From Cichorium intybus (Eukaryota > Streptophyta > Magnoliopsida > Asterales > Asteraceae): 64,000 nucleotides of DNA. This document shows positions 56,461 to 64,000 of this stretch, piece by piece. The stretch spans positions 117,638,298 through 117,702,297 of the forward strand of contig CM042012.1 of the NCBI GenBank assembly GCA_023525715.1, read 5' to 3'. Under the pieces are notes generated by a model. It was not told the DNA's origin. It ran no database searches and saw nothing but the letters and a program-made list of their open reading frames with translations. A program made the translations under genes and the position numbers. Positions within the stretch are counted from its first letter, which is position 1. The number at the start of each line of letters is the position of its first letter.

Positions 56461-57801
56461 ATCTATCTTAAACGGTTTATCTATTTATAAGGAATTTAAT
56501 TCCACACCACTGACAACATATAGTGACGACAAACACATCTAAAGGGTGGAAATACAAAAAATCTTACTTATCTACTAAGCTCAACTTGCTAGCCACCAAA
56601 TGAAACAAACAGAACTTGTTGAAAGAGAATATCCATACCATAATCATACCAATATAATGTTACATATTGCAAAGGGAATTGATTTATACACAACAATTTT
56701 TATCTATACACAACGATTTATGTTTTAGAAAAATAACTTAATTGTATAATATACAAAAAGAAATTTGTTGTGTATGGAAAACATTGTTGTGTACAAATCG
56801 CTTCGCTATTGCCGACAACCATTATTTCTCTCACAGCCTTTTAGTAATTTAAATATTCTAAATATATTTTGTAACATTAGTTTAAGAATTGTGGAAAGTA
56901 TTTCAATATATCCAAATCAGTTATTCGAAGATGAAAAAGTTATAATTACAAAATTCCTAAATATACAAGATATCGCAATTTTACAACTAACGAATTTCAA
57001 AAGTAGGAATGCTTCAAAACCAACAAAACTTTTCATCAAAAAAATCTCAAGATTCAAGATGGTTTGCAACAATGTAGTTTCGAAAGCTTTTCGTCATAAA
57101 TACCTCATAAAGTATTTCGCAATTTCCCAAGTTCCAATTTCAAATAGAAAAACCTCAATTACAACAAAATATCAAAGCAAACGACTGAAATATGAGTTTG
57201 GGTTTATTTCTGGCTATGATAATAAAGGTGTTGGTCAGCATTAACCAAACAAACTAATCTGAAAACATTTCCATAGATTCAAAACAAAAACAAATCAACG
57301 TCAAACAATTTACGATTGTTGATTGCAAAAAAATTGAAGAACCAAAAATCTTAGCAAGCAAAATCAATTTCTCCTGGATGTCAAATGTTCAACATAATGA
57401 TGATAACATCAAACACCTATATGGCTATGATGATTCAAGAAGAACTGATCATCCAAACTGCAGGTGCTATTTGATGTCTACGAGAATGCTTACACTATCT
57501 AAAACTACAAAGGGAAGCTCAAAAAATGTATCACCTACAACGTAGGCATATAATCAGACGGACGGAAAACCGAGGACGAATCCCAGCATTATTAACCATA
57601 ATCAAGTTTCAAAATTAGCAAAAGATAATGATCGATTATATGGAAAACGGAAGGAAGTTCATAGGAAATCATGAAAACAGTCTAAGAAAATTAAAATTCT
57701 ACGAAAAATAGCATCATTACCATGTCGCAAAATACTCTCAGAAAAGCAACGAGACACACATCAAAGATAGTTTCAAAAAAGAAAATGAGATTACTCTGTC
57801 T
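56461..57801. other. Downstream flank of the uS9 gene
   Basis: No second gene supported. A 159-codon plus-strand frame (56765-57244) is AT-rich, has no recognisable domain and is probably chance. The last few hundred bases before 57802 would hold the 3' UTR of the ribosomal protein gene. Confidence 0.45.
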
Positions 57802-58239
57802 TCAACGGTATGATTTCTGGAACCTAGCACGAGCACCACGACCTCCAAACTTCTTCGGCTCGCACCTTCTCGGATCAGCAACGAGAAGAGTCCTGTCGTA
57901 CCTCACGAGAATGTCCTTGATTTCCTTCTTCTGTTCTTCATCAACGAATTTCTGGTAGTAAGCGACGAGAGCCTTCGCAATGCTCTGACGGATAGCATAG
58001 ATCTGAGAAGTGTGGCCTCCACCTTTGACGCGGATCCTCATGTCGACGCCGGCAAACTTGTGTCGGCCAAGAAGAAGGATCGGTTCGAATGCCTTGTAAC
58101 GGAGGATTTCCGGTTGAACCAGCTCAATTGGAACACCGTTGATTTTGATAAGGCCACGACCAGCCTTGCAGTGAGTGACGGCCACCGCCGTCTTCTTCCG
58201 CCCGAAGCATTGGACAGAATTTGGTGGAGCTGCCGCCAT
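57802..58239 (-). CDS. RPS16: 40S ribosomal protein S16 (uS9)
   Basis: 145 residues, full length, intronless. It is a component of the cytosolic small ribosomal subunit; the conserved C-terminal tail reaches into the decoding centre. Features: N-terminal [19 protein letters not shown], the [20 protein letters not shown] core, [29 protein letters not shown] and the C-terminal [17 protein letters not shown] signature. The length is as usual for eukaryotic uS9, and the start is the only Met near the conserved N-terminus. The CDS is GC-richer than its surroundings. The promoter region has telo-box and site II motifs. The frame is undamaged; no poly-A tail or target duplication was noticed, so I read it as a functional gene. 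Confidence 0.97.
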   Translation of the reverse strand: MAAAPPNSVQCFGRKKTAVAVTHCKAGRGLIKINGVPIELVQPEILRYKAFEPILLLGRHKFAGVDMRIRVKGGGHTSQIYAIRQSIAKALVAYYQKFVDEEQKKEIKDILVRYDRTLLVADPRRCEPKKFGGRGARARFQKSYR

Positions 58240-58249
58240 GATTGATCCT

Positions 58250-58399
58250 AAACCCTAGTTCTCTAAAGATGGATCTCTGAGAAAAAAAAGTGGAGGCAAT
58301 GGATTGTGAGAGACGGATTTATGTGCTGCGCTAGGGTTTTGTTATATTACTTGCAGTGGTATTTGCAAATTCAAGCAGTGGGCTTGAATTTTATGGGCC
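58250..58399 (-). promoter_or_regulatory. uS9 promoter and leader: telo boxes and site II motifs
   Basis: AAACCCTA (58250-58257) lies in the leader 10 bp from the ATG, with a further CTAGGGTTTT at 58331-58340. Site II elements TGGGCT (58379-58384) and TGGGCC (58394-58399) lie upstream. The combination is characteristic of plant ribosomal protein genes and growth-linked expression. No clear TATA box is needed in this class. Confidence 0.75.
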
Positions 58400-58599
58400 A
58401 GATATATGAGTTTGGGTTATTCTGTCCATCAAAACTAAAGTCGAAAAGTCCATGGGACATTACACATCGATGGTATTGGTTAATGGTTATTATATTTATT
58501 TGTATACTTTTTCTGTGTAAAATAATGTAATAACTATTTTAGCATGCGATAATCGTAATACGTTTTCTATGATGTATCTGTTTATATTTGTCAGAGTTA

Positions 58600-59010
58600 A
58601 TCGATCAAGAGAAATGAATATTGTTTGCCATATAGAAGTTACTGATGATTATGATAGGAAGATGGAATTTATGGAAATGAGGATGTTGTGACGGATATGC
58701 GGTAGAAAGTTGTTGGACAAAATATTGAATGTGACAATCTAAAATGTATTAAGAATTATGTATATCACCGATGAATTAAGGGGGAAAGATTATGGTGGTA
58801 TGGACATGCTTAAAGGCGGCTACAGATGACTTCAATGAGGACGGTGGAGGTGGTTTCAGCGGATGGTGCTAGTAGGAGAGAATTCTCAAGAAGCAAGTGA
58901 GAAGATAGTGTAAAGTTAGACATAAAGGAGTTAGCTTTGTGGTACCGTAGGTTGAGATAAAAGGAGTGTGGAGGCATAAAATAGATAGAGTGGACTAGTC
59001 TAGGTTTGTG
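58600..59010 (+). pseudogene. LINE 3' end (C-terminal tail of reverse-transcriptase ORF), decayed
   Basis: Frame pieces in order: MEMRML-stop-RICGRKLLDKI, DELRGKDYGGMDM and, in another frame, RRLQMTSMRTVEVVSADGARR, EDSVKLDIKELAL and GVWRHKIDRVD. These match the tail typical of plant LINE ORFs (MRML.W.CG...DKIRN, L.W.GHV.RR, GR..W...V..D). A CT/TA-rich 3' segment follows. Heavily frameshifted and truncated at the 5' side. Confidence 0.65.
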
Positions 59011-60112
59011 TTCCTCTTTCTTTATATGATTGTGTTTTTCATATATTTTTTACTTGCTTACTCTTCTGTAGTTTTCATATATTTCCTCTATGTTCCAACA
59101 CCCCCACCATTACTTATTATATGTATTTGTTTTAGCTCCATTATTTGTATTTGCCCTTTGTTGTACCATATCTACCTACTTTATTTCATATATATGCTTA
59201 CCCTCTCATTTTAGTATCCATGCAACTTGTGATTTAAGGTTAGAATTTATTACGACTTACTGTGAAATATTTATCGAATCGAAACGAATTTGAAGGCTTT
59301 ATGCTATGATTTATCATCAAATATTCATAAGAAGAGAATTAGTGGATAAATATTAGAGTGCACTTAATTAGTTGTGTATTTAGAAGCATGGTAAGACTAT
59401 AAGTTATAAATTATTATTATTATTATTAAGTAAATCATATATTGGTGATGTCGATTTATGCGATGGAAGGCTTTTAGAAGTTTTAAGCAATAATTTCAAA
59501 GTATTAAACTAGAACAATATTGCTTTGAAATGATTGTTATTTAGAGAGCGATCAAACATTGGCTTTAGATATTGTTACATGGTGTATAGCAAAAATCCTA
59601 TACGGCCATACGATTTTGCTAAATTTTTGCTCTTTGTCTATGTTACTGCCAGTCATTTAAATTGCTCAATTGGTTACAACAAGTCATTATTAGTCATTTA
59701 TAAGATCCAAAATTTCTTGCATAATGCTTTAGCTTCCTAAAAATGACACAAAACAAATACGCAACAGCAGGTTCCACCAATATCATACAAATGTCGTGAT
59801 GTGATGAAATGTATGAAATGCATGCTAAGTATATGTATGGTATAGGGAAAATGATGTCAGTATATCTATTTATGGTACATGGATTCAAAATAAAATAAAT
59901 GGTTGGTGCGTTAATGTGTATGGTACACGAGACCCTAAAAGATAGTTGATACGTGGAAATACGTCATAGGTGCAATCTATATTGGTTGTGATCTCCTATA
60001 CTATACTTTAAAGGTATGAACTCTAATATATGTAGATGTGAATGTAATATGGAAGGGAAAAGAATTTTGAATGTGTAGAATTCAAAAGGAGATAGATATT
60101 TGAAGGTCTTAG
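59011..60112. other. AT-rich intergenic sequence
   Basis: No gene recognised. The first 200 bp are probably the LINE 3' untranslated end. The frames at 59534-59740 and 59694-59888 have no domains. Confidence 0.45.
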
Positions 60113-60642
60113 TGTTGGCACTTCGATATTATATGGTAAAGTTCAAGTCGGTCTTAGCAAATGCCAAGCAGGAGTTCAGTATTAGTCAGATGTTCGGTAG
60201 CACGAATTTCTATTTCGATATTTTGGAAGCTTTGTTTTGAAGCGTTAACGAAGCGCCTCGATGCTTCAATACGGTTCGTATAAACTTTAAGAGCAAGTTT
60301 TGACTTTACTCCTGCCTGTCAATGGGCCTTTTGGACTAATCCCTGAAATCTAGGTTCATTCCTCTATAACTACATCTCATTTATTGTAACCTTAAGTACG
60401 GTATAGGGAATTAGAGATTGAGTTTTGTCAGTCATTATTCAATTCAGTAAATACAAATTATGTATAACATCCAATAATTAATAAAAGAATCTTTCTAGCT
60501 TGCATGTGGACATAACTTGATCAGACAGATCAATTAGATGATGTAAATCTTCTTGTGCTTCTGTTTTAATATTGTTAGCATATTCACCCATATCATTGTT
60601 CATAAGTTTGTCAAGTTTGCATCTTAATAGTTAATAACAACA
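60113..60642 (+). repeat. Probable 5' LTR of the second Copia fragment
   Basis: Begins TGTTGGCAC and ends AACAACA. It is followed by CCTTGTATCAGGG, a plausible degenerate primer site, and then the gag ATG at 60659. A CTTTTGGACTAATCC...TCCTCTATAACT leader-like stretch fits a Copia R/U5 region. No partner LTR is seen, so the limits are tentative. Confidence 0.45.
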
Positions 60643-60658
60643 CCTTGTATCAGGGTTA

Positions 60659-61680
60659 TGACAAAAGAAGGAAAAATTAAGATCGAGTAATTTGAAGGTC
60701 ACAGTTTTAGGTTTTGCAGGATGTAGATCGATGATTATCTCTACCAGAAGAGTTACATATACCCTTGAGTGGAAGGAAACAAGAAGTAATGAAGTAAGAG
60801 TATCGAGATCTGTTAGATCGAATGGCCCTAGGAGTAGTCAGTTGTTGTTGGCAAAAAAAACATTGCTTACAACACCGTTAATGTGAAAACAACATTTAGA
60901 CTGATAAGGGTCTTATCTAACATATACAAGAAGCACTATGCTGCAAACAAGGTTTCCTTAATTAGACAATGGGTTAATACGAAAATAAAGGAAGGTGGCT
61001 CTATCTCAAACTACGTAAATGAGTCCATCTCAATAATATCGAGATTAATATATGTTGACATTAAGTTCAAAGACAAAATCTAAGCATCATTATTATTGTC
61101 TTTGCTTCCTTGAAGCTGGTATGAAACAATCACAACAGTTAGGGTTGTAAACGAACCGAAGGTTCGGCGAACCGTTCGTGAATTGTTCGGCAGAAAGTTC
61201 GTTTATTTAACAAATGATGAACATGAACACAAATTCTCGTTCGTTTAGTTAAACGGGCGAACATGAACAATGGTCTCGTTCGTTCAATTATGTTCGTGAA
61301 CGTTCGTTTATTTTGTTCGTTTATGTTTGTTCATTTAAGTTTCTTTTATGCTCATATATGTTCAATAGTATTTGATTACATTACAATATTATGTGTTTTT
61401 ATGTTTATATATGTTTAATTGTGTTTATTTATCTATGTTCGTGTATGTTTGTTCGTTTAGTACGTTCACGAACATAAACGAACAAACATGAACAAGATAA
61501 TTTGTTAAACAAACGAACATGAATAAGAAAAAATCGTTCGTTTATCTGTTCGTGTTCGTTTGTTTGTTCGGCCATGAACAAGCCCTCATTCGTGTTCGTT
61601 TAGTTCGTTTACAGCCCTAACAACAATGAGTAGTTCATTCAAATTAAACTTTTAAAAGTCCTTAAAATTATAAATGTAAT
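60659..61680 (+). pseudogene. Copia gag fragment, split by an hAT element
   Basis: MTKEGKIKIE-stop-FEGHSF at the start, then IDDYLYQKSYIYPLEW, VKTTFRLIRVLSNIYKKHY and VNTKIKEGGSISNYVNE, the same family as 24127-25652. At 61139 the frame (ETITT) is broken by the hAT element at 61140-61619. After removing it with one target copy, the frame continues MSSSFKLN, as in Copia gag, and then decays. No protease or pol follows. Confidence 0.82.
61140..61619. mobile_element. hAT-type non-autonomous element, 480 bp
   Basis: TAGGGTTGTAAACGAACCGAA at the left and, as complement, TAGGGCTGTAAACGAAC at the right. The 8-bp flanks are ACAACAGT (61132-61139) and ACAACAAT (61620-61627), matching at 7 of 8. Subterminal regions are dense in CGTTCG/GTTCGTTTA motifs. 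No coding capacity. Confidence 0.85.
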
Positions 61681-61992
61681 CAGAAGTTATATAAATTTAA
61701 ATGGGTTGCATTCTTTTTTTTTCATTCCATAACCAAATAAAAAAATGACACTCTAGATCAACCAAATTGAAAGAATCAATGTAAAAATACCAAAACAATC
61801 CGTTCAAAACCAATAATAACCAAAGAAAAACCAACCCTCCATGATAACTCAGTCGTTTATTCTCTAATAAATTACCCCAAAATGAGTCATCAAGAAACTT
61901 TTATCTAGTCAAAAAATAAACTTTCACCTATATATCAAGAATGCTGCACAGAGTAAACCCAATAGCCTTTGACAAAATGACATTCAAAATCG

Positions 61993-63255
61993 TTAGCATC
62001 TTCTTGCTTTTGTAGCCAATGCACTTCTAATTTCAAAAGCCTTTTGGTCAATAGAATTGTCCACAAAACTAACATCTCCATGATACTGAGAACTGTCACG
62101 AAATCGCAAATAATCACCAGATTTATCAGACAAAGAAGAATAATCTTCCCTCATAATCAAAGCATTATGAAGAATCGAACAGGCACCAATGTAAGCCACC
62201 ATAGTCTTGATTTCTTCCTTAATCGGCTTACTCAACACACCCCATTTCTTTAAACTATCAATCGTTCTAAACCCAGATGTAAGCATTAAATTATGTGCAG
62301 AATTGAAGTTCTCTTCGTATGAATTCATCACAGGTTGATGAAATGGAACCATTAGCCATGGAAGAAAAGGGTAGCTTTTGTCACCGATTAGGTATTGAGG
62401 TATAGGTACATTGTTTATATCTATAGATGTCGAGCTTAACAAGTTGTTTGATTCGATGTCTTTGTATAGAGATGATGATTTGAGAACGAGTTGATTACCC
62501 TTTTTGCCATTGAATCCGGCGACAATGCTGAGAATCCTTGATGATGAATCGACTACTATTTGAGCAGCGATGGTTTCCTCCATGGATTCGGTTTTTAGAA
62601 TGTTGAATCGTGTACAATGTATAACTCCACAGCAATTGGGCAATCCTGTTAGGGTTTGGAATGATTCTGAGATTGGTTCGAGCTCGTTTGGTGTCGGAAA
62701 CCCGACCCAGAAACGGAAATTGGTGCATAACACGCGGCAGAACTGCTTGACGCAGAATTTCGCTACAGATTCTGAAACTTCAAAGCGATGTGAAATGTCG
62801 CGGTAATCGGAACCGGTGGCTAGTCGGTAAAGTCCGATACCGAGTCGGGTTTCGACGGGAAGGTTCAAAGGGGAGTTGACCGGGTCACGGCACTCGAGCA
62901 GCGGTTCCAGGAGCGCCGAGAGCCACTCGAATGTTGAAGCCGTCATTTTGAAACAGAGTTTGAAGGAGTCGGGGTTTCTCGGTATGGCTGAATGGGTTCC
63001 GACGACGCGACGGCCGAGTTTCGTTACACGGCTGGTTGGACCGAATTCCGGTGACCGGGATCGCTTCCGTTTGTTGGGTAGAAGGGAGAGGGTGGTGGCG
63101 GTATGTGAAATGGAGAGTAGGTGGGTGATGAGAGGGGAAAGGGAATTGGACGGGGAAGAAGCTGAGTCGCCGGGAGAAGGGGAGATGACGAAGAGGAGGA
63201 GGAGGAGCTCCGATATGAGGGAAGAAAGTAGGGCCGCCAGGGCCCTTTTATCCAT
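61993..63255 (-). CDS. PIF/Harbinger transposase-derived protein (ALP1/HARBI1-like)
   Basis: 420 residues in one exon. The N-terminus is Leu-rich (residues 7-25), followed by a possible nuclear signal KRKRSRS (62-68). The DDE_Tnp_4-type region begins near 97 (FKLCFKMTASTFEWLSALL). Conserved blocks include TRLGIGLYRLATGSDY, a helix-turn-helix-like SESVAKFCVKQFCRVL, QIVVDSSSRILSIVAGFNG, IGDKSYPFLPWLMVPF and AYIGACSILHNALIM. The nuclease site looks dead: the first catalytic Asp position (GVIDGT in active enzymes) is GVIHCT (His213), and the ERxFG glutamate region reads GFRTIDSLKKWG. No terminal repeats flank it. Together with an intact frame, this points to a domesticated host gene. I recall a conserved Arabidopsis family with the same GVI.CTRF signature. 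Function is unknown; relatives such as ALP1 interact with chromatin regulators. Confidence 0.85.
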   Translation of the reverse strand: MDKRALAALLSSLISELLLLLFVISPSPGDSASSPSNSLSPLITHLLSISHTATTLSLLPNKRKRSRSPEFGPTSRVTKLGRRVVGTHSAIPRNPDSFKLCFKMTASTFEWLSALLEPLLECRDPVNSPLNLPVETRLGIGLYRLATGSDYRDISHRFEVSESVAKFCVKQFCRVLCTNFRFWVGFPTPNELEPISESFQTLTGLPNCCGVIHCTRFNILKTESMEETIAAQIVVDSSSRILSIVAGFNGKKGNQLVLKSSSLYKDIESNNLLSSTSIDINNVPIPQYLIGDKSYPFLPWLMVPFHQPVMNSYEENFNSAHNLMLTSGFRTIDSLKKWGVLSKPIKEEIKTMVAYIGACSILHNALIMREDYSSLSDKSGDYLRFRDSSQYHGDVSFVDNSIDQKAFEIRSALATKARRC

Positions 63256-63500
63256 TTTTGTTCTTCGATTAGAAGGTTATTTTGTGAAGAAATGGTGGGA
63301 TTTGGAGGAAATTGTAGAAGATTAGGGGATGATGATTGGGGAGTTGAATGGAATCTTGAATCCGAGTGGAGGAGAAACGCTTGTCTTTACCTCATTGGGT
63401 TTATTAGTGAAACTAATGGCTGCGATATTTTATTACGAGTTAAAATTATAAAAACATGAAATTTAATAAATTTTTACATATTATAAAAGCATGCTTTATA
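63256..63500 (-). promoter_or_regulatory. Upstream region of the transposase-derived gene
   Basis: Leader and promoter by position. The minus strand has CT-rich sequence close to the ATG. No telo box or certain TATA box is seen. Confidence 0.35.
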
Positions 63501-63507
63501 GTAGAAT

Positions 63508-63690
63508 AGGGGTGAGCGTGGTGCGGTGCGGTGCGGTTTTAGCATAAAACCGCAACTCGTACCGCTAGGTGCGGTTTTTATTTGTGTAAAACCATATGTT
63601 GCGGTTTTTTTGCGGTACGGTTTTTGCGGTTTATTTTGCGGTTGCGGTTTATAGCGGTGCGGTTTCGGTTTTAAACCGCAAATACTTTCA
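63508..63690. mobile_element. hAT-like element fragment rich in TGCGGTTT motifs
   Basis: GGGGTGAGCGTGGTGCGG starts a 180-bp stretch with more than ten GCGGT(T) and ACCGCA motifs, resembling one subterminal end of a plant hAT element. No matching right terminus was found before 64000. Confidence 0.45.
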
Positions 63691-63751
63691 CTACTGCCAT
63701 CCGCAAAAGGTTTCAAATTTTGTATATGATATGTAATCTCCAAAAAGATAT

Positions 63752-63935
63752 TTAAGTTTGACCTTGTGAGCAATGATCACCTAATTCTTGGACCCAATAC
63801 TGATTTCATAACAGATACAATAATTAAGTTTGACCTTGTGAGCAATGATCCCAATAAACCAATCAAATAAAGGAATTGCTAGCACTATGCTTTATTGGAA
63901 TTGCTAGCACTATGCTTTAAAGGAATTGTTGCTAG
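63752..63935 (+). repeat. Short direct duplications
   Basis: AAGTTTGACCTTGTGAGCAA followed by TGATC occurs at 63756 and 63825. GGAATTGCTAGCACTATGCT occurs at 63872 and 63897. Confidence 0.9.
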
Positions 63936-64000
63936 CCAATCAAACCGATTTTGTTGTGGTTGGAGCAATGATCCTAATTGCTATGAAGTTGTTATGTGAT

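Noticed and set aside
56765..57244. 159-codon plus-strand frame as a possible gene
   Set aside because: AT-rich, no domain, no promoter or splice context; probably chance in low-GC DNA.

Overview
This is a gene-poor, repeat-dominated stretch of plant nuclear DNA. Introns, LTR retrotransposons of plant lineages, Helitrons, hAT-type elements and two plant housekeeping-type genes all point to a eudicot. The transposon styles would fit Asteraceae, but nothing here proves the family. Only two loci look like intact host genes. One is an intronless 40S ribosomal protein S16 (uS9) gene at 57802-58239 (minus). The other is a 420-residue PIF/Harbinger-transposase-derived protein at 61993-63255 (minus). 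Nearly everything else is mobile DNA, much of it nested.

Layout. 1-12036 is a Ty3/Gypsy chromovirus-like element on the minus strand; its 3' end lies beyond the left edge. Gag, protease, RT, RNase H and integrase share one frame, broken by three nonsense codons. A complete non-autonomous LTR element (2619-9170, two 1.11-kb LTRs, tRNA-Asp primer site, Athila-type ORF) has inserted into it with a 5-bp target duplication. 12.3-14.3 kb is a Helitron-like segment with broken exons of ribosomal protein eS10. 17.4-18.3 kb is a foldback element. 18476-20732 is a solo LTR. 21.8-23.0 kb is an hAT-like element. 24.1-25.7 kb is a decayed Copia element.

From 27.8 to 33.7 kb runs a chain of inverted-repeat elements, each separated from the next by a long (TA)n tract. 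The same style continues at 39.0-42.1 kb. Between these blocks lies a Helitron (33734-39011, minus) with textbook ends, carrying the 3' half of a TFIIH subunit 1 (TFB1/p62) gene with its introns. 42.1-48.8 kb is another gene-capture element, with exons resembling glycerol-3-phosphate acyltransferase GPAT9, and two solo LTRs have jumped into it. 49.5-52.3 kb is a roughly 1.2-kb palindromic foldback element split by a 1.6-kb hAT element with an exact 8-bp target duplication.

The right end (52-64 kb) holds tandem duplications, three small inverted-repeat or hAT elements, a LINE 3' fragment and a second Copia fragment split by an hAT element, as well as the two host genes. Twenty (TA)n tracts of roughly 45-165 bp are spread across the window. 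They produce long Ile-Tyr reading frames that are not genes.

All identifications come from reading the sequence and recalling protein families. No search was run.
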